64,000 nucleotides of DNA from Streptomyces sp. MUM 178J (GCF_022414575.1 NZ_JADWYQ010000014.1:66035-130034); one strand, 5' to 3'; counted from the first letter of the stretch, positions 1-10,284 are shown. The notes: a model not told the origin generated them from the sequence alone. Numbers and translations are program-made.

Positions 1-273
1 CATATCGCGCCCAACGCGGTCGCGCCCGTGATCGTGGTGGCGACCATCGCGCTCGGCACGTACATCGCCCTGGAGGCCACCCTGTCGTACCTCGGCGTCG
101 GGCTGAAGCCGCCCACCGTCTCCTGGGGCATCGACATCTCGTCCGCGTCCCCGTACGTGCGCAACGCGCCGCACATGCTGCTCTGGCCGGCGGGCGCGCT
201 GGCGATCACGGTGCTGGCGTTCATCATGCTCGGCGACGCGGTGCGCGACGCCCTCGACCCCAAGCTGCGCTGA
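1..273 (+). CDS. Peptide ABC transporter permease, C-terminal part (DppC/OppC type)
   Basis: The gene enters from the left edge and is open from base 1, so only about 90 C-terminal residues are visible. They begin with HIAPNAVAPVIV, the end of the EAA loop through which ABC permeases contact their ATPases. A hydrophobic helix, the DppC-typical LSYLGVGLKPPTVSWG segment, a last membrane helix and a DPKLR end follow. It forms the inner-membrane channel of a di/oligopeptide importer. Two ATPase genes follow at once (14-bp gap, then an 8-bp overlap), as in dpp/opp operons. The solute-binding protein and second permease presumably lie to the left. The substrate cannot be read from this fragment. 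Confidence 0.93.
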   Translation, partial: HIAPNAVAPVIVVATIALGTYIALEATLSYLGVGLKPPTVSWGIDISSASPYVRNAPHMLLWPAGALAITVLAFIMLGDAVRDALDPKLR

Positions 274-287
274 GGAAGGGCCCGCCC

Positions 288-1254
288 ATGCTGCTCGAAG
301 TGCGCGATCTCCACGTGGAGTTCCATACGAGGGACGGCGTCGCCAAGGCCGTGAACGGCGTGAACTACACCGTGGAGGCGGGCGAGACGCTCGCCGTGCT
401 CGGTGAGTCCGGGTCGGGCAAGTCCGTCACCGCTCAGGCCGTCATGGGCATCCTCGACATCCCCCCGGGGAAGATCGCGGGCGGTGAGATCCTCTTCAAG
501 GGCCGGGATCTGCTGAAGCTCAAGGAGGACGAGTGGCGCAAGCTCCGCGGCTCGGGCATGGCCATGATCTTCCAGGACGCGCTGTCCGCGCTGAACCCGG
601 TGCTGACCGTGGGGGACCAGCTCGGCGAGATGTTCACCGTGCACCGGGGCATGTCCCGCAAGGACGCGCGGGCGAAAGCGGTCGAGCTGATGGACCGGGT
701 GCGCATCCCGGCGGCCCGGGAGCGGGTGCGGCAGTATCCCCACCAGTTCTCGGGCGGTATGCGTCAGCGCATCATGATCGCGATGGCGCTGGCTCTGGAG
801 CCGGATCTGATCATCGCCGACGAGCCGACGACGGCGCTGGACGTGACCGTGCAGGCGCAGGTGATGGAGCTGCTCGCGGAGTTGCAGCGCGAGTACAACA
901 TGGGTCTGATCCTGATCACCCACGATCTGGGTGTGGTCGCGGATGTGGCCGACAAGATCGCGGTGATGTACGCGGGACGGATCGTGGAGACCGCCCCCGT
1001 ACACGACATCTACAAGGCGCCCGCCCACCCCTACACCCGCGGACTGCTGGAGTCGATCCCCCGTCTGGACCAGAAGGGCCAGGAGCTGTACGCGATCAAG
1101 GGTCTGCCGCCCAACCTGACGCGCATCCCGCCGGGGTGCGCCTTCAACCCGCGCTGCCCGCTGGCCCGGGATGTGTGCCGCACCGACGAGCCTCCGCTGT
1201 ACGAGGTCTCGAGGACCCGCAGAAGCGCCTGCCACTTCTGGGAGGAGGCCCTCC

Positions 1255-1262
<8 letters not shown>
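288..1262 (+). CDS. Peptide ABC transporter ATP-binding protein (DppD/OppD type)
   Basis: This 324-residue cytoplasmic ATPase powers peptide import with the upstream permease. Walker A is GESGSGKS near residue 40. The Q-loop lies in IFQDALSALNP, the signature is FSGGMRQR near residue 163, Walker B is LIIADEPTTALD, and the H-loop is ITHDLG. The C-terminal oligopeptide_HPY region contains the cysteine cluster GCAFNPRCPLARDVC, typical of DppD/OppD and a possible Fe-S or metal site. The ATG is preceded by GAGGAAGGG. Its stop overlaps the next ATPase start by 8 bp, so translation is probably coupled. Length is normal for the family. Confidence 0.95.
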
Positions 1263-2364
<1,102 letters not shown>

Positions 2365-2463
2365 TCCGGAGTCAAACTCTTTAACGCAGGAGTAACTTGC
2401 CCGCCGCAGCACCGATATACGAACGCGCCACGCTGTACGGCGTACGGCCGTGCGGGTGCCGTA

Positions 2464-2500
2464 GACCGGCCGGGACCGCGCCAAGCGGGCCCGGCCGGTC
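2464..2500. terminator. Bidirectional terminator after the peptide ABC operon
   Basis: A perfect 11-bp inverted repeat, GACCGGCCGGG (2464-2474) with CCCGGCCGGTC (2490-2500), has a 15-nt loop. It sits between convergent genes. There is no clear T-tract, which is usual for Streptomyces terminators. Confidence 0.7.
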
Positions 2501-2535
2501 GCCTCACGCCCGGGCTTCCTGCCGGCGCGGCCGGG

Positions 2536-3087
2536 CTATGCGGGCAGTGCCGCAAGCGCGGCGTCCCACGGGTATGCGTCGGGATCGCCCTGCCGGGGTG
2601 GATGTGGGACGAACCCGCCGTCTGTCTGGCCGTCGCCGAGGAGCACTGTCACGCCCGCCTCACGCAAGGTCGCGACGCTGCGCCGTACGGCAGGGTGTGC
2701 GCCCTGGGCCTTGTTCCAGTGGGGCAGGGCGACGATGGGCAGCCCGAGACCGATCCCCTCGGTGACCAGACCGAGGGCGAGTGTGTCGGAGATCCCGGCT
2801 GCCCACTTGTTGAGGGTGTTGCTGGTGAGAGGGGCCACGAGGAGGGCGTCCGGAGGAGGCAGCACATCGGGCTCCGAGGGCAGCTTGTAGGAGTGGCGAA
2901 CGGGGTGACCGGTGAGCCCGCGCAACTCGTCGAGGTTGCCCGTCGGGTCTTCTGCGGCCCAACGGTACGCGCTGGGCGTGAGGATGAGGCAGACGTCCCA
3001 ACCGGCCTTCTTGGCAGTGTGGATGGGGGTGGTGAGCCGCCGAGCGGGCGGAGCGGCACAGGCGATCAGATACAGGGTTTGTGTCAC
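2536..3087 (-). CDS. Flavoprotein domain protein (PPC-decarboxylase-like fold)
   Basis: About 183 residues with the Pfam Flavoprotein fold shared by phosphopantothenoylcysteine decarboxylase, UbiX and lantibiotic decarboxylases. The N-terminus TLYLIACAAPPARRL is the first beta strand and FMN phosphate loop. The VAPLTSNTLNKWAAGISDTLALGLVTEG segment is the diagnostic (N)TxxKxAxGIxD(T)L motif. Probably FMN-binding; substrate unknown. I chose the GTG at 3087 because the fold begins there, although the open frame reaches 3183 and no strong ribosome site is visible. Such genes often accompany small DUF6415-type regulatory genes in Streptomyces, as here. It is too small to be a full CoaBC enzyme. 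Confidence 0.8.
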   Translation of the reverse strand: MTQTLYLIACAAPPARRLTTPIHTAKKAGWDVCLILTPSAYRWAAEDPTGNLDELRGLTGHPVRHSYKLPSEPDVLPPPDALLVAPLTSNTLNKWAAGISDTLALGLVTEGIGLGLPIVALPHWNKAQGAHPAVRRSVATLREAGVTVLLGDGQTDGGFVPHPPRQGDPDAYPWDAALAALPA

Positions 3088-3261
3088 CCGGGCAGTCCAC
3101 ACCGCTCTGCGAGCGTCCGCAACGGGCGCTTGACATGCCGCCCCTGCCGGAGGCGGACGCGGCACACAGGCGGCGCCCTGCATTGTGTACGTCGACTCCG
3201 GGGTGCTCGTCCGTCCGTACGTGCTGCTGTCTCAGGGGTACGCGTGCCGAGGGGGGGTCGC

Positions 3262-3480
3262 GTGACCGTCCACGTGCCGGTCCCCGTACATCTGGCGGAG
3301 CCCGTCCCGCTGCACGAGAGCGAGCCCGTGCGCGGGTGCGGCGTATGCACGGCTCTCGGCAAGCAGCGCGCGGAGGCGGCCGCCCGCGGGGACCACTCCA
3401 GGGCGACGGACTGCACGGTCGAGATCCGCAATCATCCGCACGCGCGGGAGGGGGCGACGCATGAGCGACGTGACGCTTGA
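3262..3480 (+). CDS. Small CxxC conserved hypothetical protein
   Basis: A 72-residue protein whose conserved-looking core runs from GCGVCTALGKQRAEAA through GDHSRATDCTVEIRNHP. The CGVC pair plus a third cysteine and nearby histidines suggest metal binding, but this is inference. The GTG at 3262 is preceded by GAGGGGGG at 3249-3256. It overlaps the following DUF6415-like gene by 20 bp. I recall this two-gene arrangement from many streptomycetes, usually beside an XRE/DUF397 regulator pair, which is absent here. Function unknown. Confidence 0.65.
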   Translation: MTVHVPVPVHLAEPVPLHESEPVRGCGVCTALGKQRAEAAARGDHSRATDCTVEIRNHPHAREGATHERRDA

Positions 3481-3800
3481 GGTCGCCGGGATGCGGGCGG
3501 AGGCCGAGCGACTGCTGTCCTCGGACGCCGACGTGCCGACGTATGACGGTCTGCATGAGCTGACGCTGCGGCTGCGCGGTCATCTCATGCTGCTCATCCC
3601 CGCCGTGACCGATCAGATCGCCGTCTGGCCGCGCAACGACGATGCTCTGGCGGGGGCCCTGGGCAGCGTCGGCCGGGCGCACCGGCGGCTCGACGAGCAG
3701 CTGTCCGCCGCAACCCTTTCCAGAGGCCGTGGCCTCCGCCCAGCGCCTCGCCCGTGCGGTGCTCGCACTCACCGACCACCACGCCGCTCTCAGGCAGTGA
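3461..3800 (+). pseudogene. DUF6415-like protein, frameshifted
   Basis: Residues 1-84 from the ATG at 3461 resemble the DUF6415 family: an acidic helical start, then LRGHLMLLIPAV and a helical middle. Near base 3716 the good frame changes. Without one base of the CCC/TTT run at 3714-3719 the reading continues as FPEAVASAQRLARAVLAL and stops at 3798-3800, giving a normal protein of about 112 residues. In the unshifted frame the protein becomes Arg/Pro-rich and runs to 3889 into the convergent neighbour. This is either a real one-base insertion or a sequence error. The family function is unknown; it co-occurs with the preceding CxxC gene. Confidence 0.6.
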
Positions 3801-3855
3801 GGACCCAGGGCGAGGCCCGCCCGACGGGGGGCGGGCCTCGGCTTTGTCGGGCTGG

Positions 3856-5478
3856 TCAGCCGATCGGGGTCAGGGCGCCGCCGTGGTAGCGGACCGCGGG
3901 GTTCCAGAGCAGGAAGGAATCGATGCCGTTGTCGGCTGCGGCGCGGATCTGCGCGGCGACCTCCTTGTCGCCGTAGGAGACCCCGAGGGAGAAGTCCTGG
4001 ATCCACGGGATGATCTCGGTGCTGGAGCCCTTCGTCTGCTTGACGAAGTCGGCCAGGGACCGCTGCGTGATGTCGTACGGCTGGGAGTTGGGGTTCGCCA
4101 CGCCGTATTCGCCGGGGTTCCAGTGCGAGGGGTAGATCATGGGGGAGATGTAGTCGCTGACCAGGGCCAGCTTGTCGATGTTCTGGGCGATCTCATGGGG
4201 CCGGGTGGTGGCTATGCCGTACACCGAGACGCCGAGGAAAGCGCCGTGCCGGTGGGCCAGCTGCCGGGTTTCGCGGACCAGCGAGACGATCGAGTCCTCC
4301 GGTGAGGTGTCGCCCAGGCCGGGGAAGGACAGATTGCTCAGCTTGCCGTCTGGGCGGCGGATGTAGTCGTAGAGGATGTCGTCAAACCCGAGCTCGGCGG
4401 CCTCGGCCGCCAGATCGAGGTGGTACTGGCGCACATCCTGGTTGGCGAAGTTGGTGAAGGACAGGGATCCGTAGTTGGAGCCGGCGCCGTACGGCCGGCC
4501 GTCCTTCGTCTGGATGACGCGGTCCCGCTTGCCCTCCTGCCAGGAGGCGCGGGCGAGGATGGGGTCGCGGAAGGCCACGATGCGGCCGACGACCTTGCCG
4601 CCAGCCTCGTGTATCTCCTTGATCGCCTGCTTGGCGTCGTAGTAGCCCTTGGCCGCGCCCGTCTTCTTGGCCAGCGGCACCTGCGAGGCGTAGCCGATCT
4701 CGCCCAGCTCGTCCTTGACGTCCAGCTGCACGGCGTTGAGCTTGCCCTCCCGGAGCAGCTTCAGCACCGGTTCGCGCAGTTGGTCGGAGACCCAGCCGTG
4801 CGCGCTGACGTGCGCGGCGCGCAGCAGCGGCCGCCGTACCGAGACCGCAGCCTCCCGCTCGACGGCGTTCCCCGCGGCGTCGGTCGCGACCACGCCGATG
4901 CCGTCGGCGGCCGTGCGCAGTTCGGCGGAGAACGTTCCGTCGGGCCCGAGCTTCACCGTCTTTCCGCCGGCCGTCACCTTGGAGGCGCCCTTCGCCGTGC
5001 CCTCGACGGTGACGGGCCCGGTCAGGCTGTCGGCCTCGGCGTCGGCCAGCGTCAGTTCCGGCGGTGTGGTGTCCACGGTGAAGCTGCGCGTCAGCTCGCG
5101 GGAGCCGGTGAGGAATCCGCCGTCCCCGACCACGCGCAGCAGGTACTCGCCGTCCTGCAGGGAGCCCGGCAGCAGCCGCAGCTCGCCGTCGGCCCACTGC
5201 GTCCTGACCGCCTCGCCGTTGAGGCTGACCTTCGCCTCCTTCAGCGCCGGTGCGTCGCCCGCGGTCACGGACAGGGCGTAGCCGCGGTGCGCTTCCGCGT
5301 TGAGCACACCGCCGTCCGGCAGGCCGCGCAGTCTGAACTCCGGGTCGCTGAGCGCCTTTACCAGGATCACCGTGCCGACGGCCAGCCCCGCCGCCGCCAG
5401 GGCCACCAGAAGGGTGACGATCAGTTTCCGCGGGGATCGTCCACCGGAGGAGGTCGGGGTCTGCCGGCTGAGCCACAT
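3856..5478 (-). CDS. Membrane-anchored putative glycoside hydrolase (DUF4015 family)
   Basis: This 540-residue protein has a short basic N-terminus, one membrane segment at about residues 20-40 (LIVTLLVALAAAGLAVGTVILV) and then an extracellular part. Residues ~50-220 look like Ig/bacterial-surface beta domains (DTTPPELTLADAEADS, ATDAAGNAV). Residues ~225-530 match the GH13-like DUF4015 barrel: LNAVQLDVKDELGEIGY, LYDYIRRPDGK, SPMIYPSHW and the terminal IPWIQDFSLG. Acidic residues in the DVKDE and YDYIRRPDG strands are likely catalytic-cleft residues. It probably acts on a wall or capsular glycan. The ATG is followed at once by the membrane anchor. It is divergent from a polysaccharide deacetylase, with only 27 bp between the start codons. 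Confidence 0.88.
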   Translation of the reverse strand: MWLSRQTPTSSGGRSPRKLIVTLLVALAAAGLAVGTVILVKALSDPEFRLRGLPDGGVLNAEAHRGYALSVTAGDAPALKEAKVSLNGEAVRTQWADGELRLLPGSLQDGEYLLRVVGDGGFLTGSRELTRSFTVDTTPPELTLADAEADSLTGPVTVEGTAKGASKVTAGGKTVKLGPDGTFSAELRTAADGIGVVATDAAGNAVEREAAVSVRRPLLRAAHVSAHGWVSDQLREPVLKLLREGKLNAVQLDVKDELGEIGYASQVPLAKKTGAAKGYYDAKQAIKEIHEAGGKVVGRIVAFRDPILARASWQEGKRDRVIQTKDGRPYGAGSNYGSLSFTNFANQDVRQYHLDLAAEAAELGFDDILYDYIRRPDGKLSNLSFPGLGDTSPEDSIVSLVRETRQLAHRHGAFLGVSVYGIATTRPHEIAQNIDKLALVSDYISPMIYPSHWNPGEYGVANPNSQPYDITQRSLADFVKQTKGSSTEIIPWIQDFSLGVSYGDKEVAAQIRAAADNGIDSFLLWNPAVRYHGGALTPIG

Positions 5479-5505
5479 AGGCGCTCATCCCTTCAAGGAG
5501 GTCAC

Positions 5506-6552
5506 GTGCGACGCTGCGTTCTCCCCATCGCTGCTGCTGCCATGGCCGTTCTCGCGGTCTCGTGCGCCGGTTCGCACGGCGGTGCGCCTGAATCGGACGA
5601 GTCCAAGACCACCGGCTCTGGGCAGGATTCCCGTTCGGGGCAGTCGGAATCCCCGTCGCGGCCTCCGTCTCCGGAGAGTGTGGCGGCCGATGAGCTGGGG
5701 TTTGTCCCGGTGCTGATGTATCACCAGATCGTCCCTGAGCCCCAAGGGGTGTACGACCGGAATCCGGACGACTTCCGCGCCGAGCTGGAACGCCTCGCCC
5801 GCGAGGAGTACGTGCCGGTCACCGCGGCCGAGTACAGCACCGGCGCGATGGACCTGCCCGCCGGGACCCACCCGGTGGTCCTCACCTTCGACGACTCCAC
5901 CGACAGCCAGCTGAGGCTCGGCGTCGACGGGGAGCCCGCGGACGACTGCGCCGTCGGCATCCTGCGGGACGTCGCCGCCCGGCACGAGGGCTTCCGCCCC
6001 GTCGCGACCTTCTTCGTCAACGGCGATCCGTTCCCCGCGACCGGCGGGCGCAAGGCGCTGGCGTGGCTGCACGAGAACGGCTTCGAGATCGGCAACCACA
6101 CCCTGAACCACGCAAAGCTCAGCGCCCTGCCGGCCGCCGGGGTCCAGCGGGAGATCGCGGCCAACCAGAAAGCGATCGCCGACGACGTGCCCGGCGCCCG
6201 GGTGCTGTCCATGGGGCTGCCCTTCGGCATCCAGCCCGACCCGGCGCGGCTGGCCCTGGCGGGCAGCCACGCAGGGGTCTCCTACCGGCACCGCGGCGCC
6301 TACCTGGTCGGGGCGAACCCGGCGCCGTCCCCGTACGCCGCGTCGTTCGACCCGGTCGGCGTCCCCCGGATCCGGTCGGCGGGCCCGGACGCGGAGGACG
6401 CCGAGTTCGGGTCGTCCCGCTGGCTGGACAAGCTCGCGGACGGGACCGTGCCGCGCTACACCTCCGACGGCGACCCGGACCGCATCTCCTTTCCGGAGGG
6501 GGGCCGGGCCGAGGTGGCCGGGGAGCACCGGGAGCGGGCCCGGCCGTACTAG
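5506..6552 (+). CDS. Secreted polysaccharide deacetylase (NodB/CE4-like), probable lipoprotein
   Basis: A 348-residue exported enzyme. The N-terminus is a signal peptide ending near AVLAVSC, a weak lipobox (Ala at -3), followed by a Ser/Pro-rich spacer to about residue 60. The CE4 fold follows: VPVLMYHQIV, then VVLTFDDS with the catalytic and metal Asp pair, the metal-binding GFEIGNHTLNH and a C-terminal barrel segment. It likely removes N-acetyl groups from a cell-wall or extracellular polysaccharide. The GTG at 5506 has AAGGAGG immediately upstream. It is divergent from the DUF4015 hydrolase, suggesting joint action on one envelope glycan (inference). Confidence 0.88.
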   Translation: MRRCVLPIAAAAMAVLAVSCAGSHGGAPESDESKTTGSGQDSRSGQSESPSRPPSPESVAADELGFVPVLMYHQIVPEPQGVYDRNPDDFRAELERLAREEYVPVTAAEYSTGAMDLPAGTHPVVLTFDDSTDSQLRLGVDGEPADDCAVGILRDVAARHEGFRPVATFFVNGDPFPATGGRKALAWLHENGFEIGNHTLNHAKLSALPAAGVQREIAANQKAIADDVPGARVLSMGLPFGIQPDPARLALAGSHAGVSYRHRGAYLVGANPAPSPYAASFDPVGVPRIRSAGPDAEDAEFGSSRWLDKLADGTVPRYTSDGDPDRISFPEGGRAEVAGEHRERARPY

Positions 6553-6568
6553 GGCGTGCGTGGGGGGC

Positions 6569-6700
6569 TTTCCCCCGCCCCGCCCCTTCCCGAAACTGGG
6601 GTTGAAGCCCCAGACCCCTTTTCCCGGGGGCTCCGCCCCCGGACCCCCGCGCCTCAAGTGCCGGCGAGGCTTGATTGTGCTGCCCCCGCGCCTCAAGTGC
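6569..6700. terminator. GC-rich palindromic intergenic element with terminator hairpin
   Basis: Between convergent genes. It contains the perfect hairpin CCGGGGGC-TCC-GCCCCCGG at 6624-6642 and a smaller CTGGGG/CCCCAG one just upstream. Two copies of CCCGCGCCTCAAGTGCCGG follow, at about 6645-6663 and 6687-6705. The same type of element recurs at 21087, about 43900-44060 and 63730. Confidence 0.7.
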
Positions 6701-6825
6701 CGGCTGAGCCCGCTGGGGGCACTTCCCGGACGGAGCCTGGGGGAGGAGTCTGGGGAGACTGAGGACCCGGCCTTCAGGCCGTACTGGGGGTCTCTGGGGG
6801 CTCACCCCCAGTTTCGCGGAAAGGG

Positions 6826-8985
6826 TCAGCCCAGGGACCGCTTCAGGAAGTCCACCTGGAGCAGCAGCAGGTTCTCCGCGATCTGCTCCTGCGGGGTCAT
6901 ATGCGTCACCCCGCTCAGCGGCAGCACCTCATGCGGCCGTCCCGCGGCCAGCAGCGCCGAGGAGAGGCGGAGGCTGTGCGCCATGACGACATTGTCGTCC
7001 GCCAGGCCATGGATGATCATCAGCGGGCGGGCGGGTGAGGCCGGAGTGACCAGGTCGCCGGTCGGGGTGACCAGTGAGCTCGCCGTGTAGACCTCCGGCT
7101 GCCGCGCCGGGTCGCCGAGGTACCGCTCCGTGTAATGGGTGTCGTACAGCCGCAGGTCGGTCACCGGCGCACCGGCGATCGCGGCGTGGAAGACGTCGGG
7201 GCGGCGCAGTGCCGCGAGGGCGGCGAGATAGCCGCCGTAGGACCAGCCGCGGATCGCCACTCGCTCCAGATCGAGCGGAAAGGTCCCGGCGAGGGAGTGC
7301 AGGGCCTCGATCTGGTCGTCGAGGGTGATCGTGAAGTCGTCGCGGATCGCCTTCTCCCAGGCGGGTGAGCGGCCGGGCGTGCCCCGGCCGTCCGCGACGA
7401 TCACTGCGAAGCCCTGGTCGGCGAACCACTGGGACGTCAGGTGCGGGTTGTGCGCCGCGTACACCCGCTGGCCGTGGGGGCCGCCGTACGGGTCCATCAG
7501 CACCGGCAGCGGACCGTCCGACTCCGTATAGCCCTCCGGCAGCAGCACGGCGGCCGGAATCCGCTGCCTGCCCGCCGTGCACAGCCGCGGCCGGGCGGTC
7601 AGCAGCGGCTCCTCCGCGAACGAGGCGACGGTCGCGACCGGCTTGCCGTCCCGCAGCACCTGCACGCTCGCCCCGCTGACCTCCGGGCGGGCGGACACGA
7701 GCACCGTCACCTCGCCGGAGCGCGCCGCGCCATGCACCCCCGGCCCCTCCGAGAGCCGCTCCACACCCAGCTCGTTGACGCGGTAGACATGGATCTCGCC
7801 GATCTCCGGATCCGCCGCATCCGAGCCGGCCGAGGCGGACACCAGCACAGCGCCCGCGCCGATGTCGAGCACCGCCCGCAGCTGCAGCTGGGCCCCGGTC
7901 AGCGCCCGGTCGCCCACGGCCAGCACCCGCGCCCCGCCCTCGTCGGCGATCCGCACCAGCCGGCCGTCCGGGGCCCATGCGGGCACGCCGGGGAAGAGAT
8001 CCAGCCACACCGGGTCCTCGTCCACATGGACCGTGCGGGTCGCGCCCGAGCCGGTGTCCACGGCCAGACAGAGCTGGGTGCGCTGGTCCCGCGCCTGCAC
8101 CAGCAGCAGCGGCGCCCCCGCCGCGGACCAGTGCACCCGGGCCAGATACGGATAGCGCTCCCGGTCCCAGCTCACCTCCGTACGTCCGCCGTCGAGCCCG
8201 ACGAGGAAGAGCCGGACCTCGGCGTTGGGCGTTCCGGCCGCCGGATACGCCACCTGGGCCGGTTCGCGGTCCGGATGGGCCGGATCGGAGATCCACCAGC
8301 GCTGTACGGGCCGCTCGTCGACCCGCGCCACCAGCAGCCGGTCGGACTCGGGGCTCCACCAGAAGCCGCGCGAACGCCCCATCTCCTCGGCCGCGATGAA
8401 CTCCGCCAGGCCGTAGGAGACATGCTCGTCCTCCGCTGCCGCGAGCGCCCGGTCCCCGTCCCCCTCCGCGCCCGTCACCCGCAGCGCGCCCCCGGCCGCA
8501 TACGCGATATGGCGGCCGTCGGGCGAGGGCCGGGGGTCGAGCACGGGCCCGGGCGCCGACAGCTCGCGTGCGGTGCCGGCGCGCAGCTCGGCCGTGAACA
8601 GCCGGCCCGACAGCGCGAACGCGGCCAGTTCGCACGCCTCGTCCACCGCATAGGCGACGATCCCCGCCGAGCCCTCACGGCTGCGCTCCCGGCGCGCCCG
8701 TTCCCGGTCCGACAACTCCTCCGCCGCTCCGGCGAGCAGCGTCTCCGGGTCGGCGGCGACTCGCTCCTGCGGAGCGCCGTCCGGGGCGGAGCCGCCAGGC
8801 CCGTCCAGGTCCAGCACCCACAGCCGCCCCGTGCGGTCCGTCCCGGACGACGAGCGGATGAAGACCACACGAGTGCCGTCCGGCGACACGGTGAACGAGC
8901 GCGGCGCCCCCAGTGAGAAGCGCTGGGTCCTGGCGTACTGGCGCGGGAACGAGGACTGCCGCTTCGAGGTCTGCTTCGAGGTCAT
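6826..8985 (-). CDS. S9 family prolyl oligopeptidase (dipeptidyl-peptidase IV type)
   Basis: A 719-residue serine peptidase. The first ~450 residues form a beta-propeller that begins SFTVSPDGTRVVFIRSSSG and includes the DPP-IV-type VSYGLAEFIAAEEMGRSRGFWWSPE with the substrate N-terminus-binding Glu pair. The C-terminal alpha/beta hydrolase domain carries the nucleophile in GWSYGGYLA (~residue 583), the acid in HGLADDNV (~667) and the histidine in SGVTHMT (~694). It probably releases N-terminal dipeptides from peptides in the cytoplasm, since no signal peptide is seen. I chose the ATG at 8985 (MTSKQTSKRQSSF) over the longer frame because it begins at the family N-terminus. Monocistronic. Confidence 0.93.
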   Translation of the reverse strand: MTSKQTSKRQSSFPRQYARTQRFSLGAPRSFTVSPDGTRVVFIRSSSGTDRTGRLWVLDLDGPGGSAPDGAPQERVAADPETLLAGAAEELSDRERARRERSREGSAGIVAYAVDEACELAAFALSGRLFTAELRAGTARELSAPGPVLDPRPSPDGRHIAYAAGGALRVTGAEGDGDRALAAAEDEHVSYGLAEFIAAEEMGRSRGFWWSPESDRLLVARVDERPVQRWWISDPAHPDREPAQVAYPAAGTPNAEVRLFLVGLDGGRTEVSWDRERYPYLARVHWSAAGAPLLLVQARDQRTQLCLAVDTGSGATRTVHVDEDPVWLDLFPGVPAWAPDGRLVRIADEGGARVLAVGDRALTGAQLQLRAVLDIGAGAVLVSASAGSDAADPEIGEIHVYRVNELGVERLSEGPGVHGAARSGEVTVLVSARPEVSGASVQVLRDGKPVATVASFAEEPLLTARPRLCTAGRQRIPAAVLLPEGYTESDGPLPVLMDPYGGPHGQRVYAAHNPHLTSQWFADQGFAVIVADGRGTPGRSPAWEKAIRDDFTITLDDQIEALHSLAGTFPLDLERVAIRGWSYGGYLAALAALRRPDVFHAAIAGAPVTDLRLYDTHYTERYLGDPARQPEVYTASSLVTPTGDLVTPASPARPLMIIHGLADDNVVMAHSLRLSSALLAAGRPHEVLPLSGVTHMTPQEQIAENLLLLQVDFLKRSLG

Positions 8986-9173
8986 GCGCACGAACCTAGC
9001 GGTCGTGCGCCCCCATGTGCTGCCGTGCACCAAGCGATGCCCAGGCACGGATAGTTATGATCCGTAGCGCAAGGTGGGTATGACTCCTCTGGCATGTGCC
9101 CCGGCATGTGCGGACCGCCCGTTACCAACCGAATGCCGACTGAATCTCTGTGGATCTATGGAGGTGAACCGCC

Positions 9174-9368
9174 GTGGCACTCTCGATTTCGGCGGTGGTG
9201 CTGCTGGCGATCGTCGTCTTCCTGCTGGTCCGGAAGTCCGGGCTCAAGGGAGGGCATGCGGCGGTCTGCGTGTTGCTCGGGTTCTATCTGGCCAGCTCGT
9301 CCATCGCGCCGACCATCAACGAGCTGACGACGAACGTGGCGGGGATGATCGGCAGCTTCAAGTTCTAG
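9174..9368 (+). CDS. Small hydrophobic membrane protein upstream of mshB
   Basis: A 64-residue protein with two predicted membrane segments: residues ~3-19 (LSISAVVLLAIVVFLLV) and ~27-45 (HAAVCVLLGFYLASSSIAP), joined by a basic turn. A short polar tail follows. The GTG start has GGAGGTGA at 9160-9167. It lies 25 bp before mshB and is probably co-transcribed with it. I do not recognise a named domain. Its function is unknown; a link to mycothiol is only positional. Confidence 0.7.
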   Translation: MALSISAVVLLAIVVFLLVRKSGLKGGHAAVCVLLGFYLASSSIAPTINELTTNVAGMIGSFKF

Positions 9369-9393
9369 GGATGACTGGCCCTAGGCTTGCCGT

Positions 9394-10284
9394 ATGAAGG
9401 ATCTGCCCGCCCGTCGTCTGCTGCTGGTGCACGCCCACCCGGACGACGAGTCGATCAACAACGGGGCGACGATGGCCCGCTATGCGGCCGAGGGCGTCCA
9501 CGTCACCCTGGTGACCTGCACCATGGGTGAGGAAGGCGAGGTCATTCCCGGCGATCTCGCCTATCTCGCGCCGGACCGGGACGACCGGCTCGGTCCGCAC
9601 CGCGTCGGCGAACTTGCCGCCGCGATGAAGGAGCTGGGGGTCGAAGACCACCGCTTCCTGGGCGGGGCGGGCCGGTTCCGCGACTCCGGGATGATGGGCC
9701 TGCCGCAGAACCGCCGGCCGGACGCCTTCTGGAACACCGAGGTGGACGAGGCCGCGCCGTATCTGGTCGAGGTGATCCGCTCCGTACGGCCCCAGGTGAT
9801 GATCACCTACGACCCCCGGGGCGGCTATGGCCACCCGGACCACATCCAGGCCCACCGCGTCGCCATGCGCTCCGCGGAACTGGCCGCGGAGCGGGCCTTC
9901 CGGCGGGACCTCGGCGATGCCCACACCATCGCCAAGGTCTACTGGAACCGGGTGCCGCGCACGGTCGCGGAAGAGGGCTTCGCCCGGCTGCGGGAGGCCG
10001 CCGTCGGCTCCTTCCCCGGCATCGCGGACATCGGCGACATTCCCGGTGTGGTGGATGACTCCGAGATCACGGCGGAGATCGACGGTTCGGCCTATGCGGA
10101 ACGGAAGGCCGCAGCCATGCGTGCCCATGCCACTCAAATCGCCGTCGACGGACCCTTCTTCGCCCTCTCCAACGACCTCGGACAGCCGATCTTCACTGCC
10201 GAGTACTACCAACTGGCCGCGGGGGAACCGGGCGCGCCCGCAGGGCAGCGGGAACGGGATCTGTTCGCGGGGGTCGCACTGTGA
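9394..10284 (+). CDS. mshB: Mycothiol GlcNAc-Ins deacetylase MshB
   Basis: A 296-residue zinc deacetylase that converts N-acetylglucosaminyl-inositol to glucosaminyl-inositol, the second committed step of mycothiol synthesis. The LmbE-family motif AHPDDE (His15, Asp17/18) supplies metal and base residues. The third ligand is in [22 protein letters not shown] and the RPDAFW loop are family features. Length fits the ~300 residues of the mycobacterial enzyme. The ATG follows the small membrane gene by 25 bp. The stop overlaps the next start (GTGA), so the two are coupled. Cytoplasmic. Confidence 0.95.
   Translation: MKDLPARRLLLVHAHPDDESINNGATMARYAAEGVHVTLVTCTMGEEGEVIPGDLAYLAPDRDDRLGPHRVGELAAAMKELGVEDHRFLGGAGRFRDSGMMGLPQNRRPDAFWNTEVDEAAPYLVEVIRSVRPQVMITYDPRGGYGHPDHIQAHRVAMRSAELAAERAFRRDLGDAHTIAKVYWNRVPRTVAEEGFARLREAAVGSFPGIADIGDIPGVVDDSEITAEIDGSAYAERKAAAMRAHATQIAVDGPFFALSNDLGQPIFTAEYYQLAAGEPGAPAGQRERDLFAGVAL

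Noticed and set aside
7441..8916. Very long plus-strand frame opposite the S9 peptidase (also similar ones opposite the GH, sigE/htrA and enzyme I genes)
   Set aside because: Arg/Pro/Gly-rich antisense shadows caused by high third-position GC; the opposite frames carry complete catalytic motifs.
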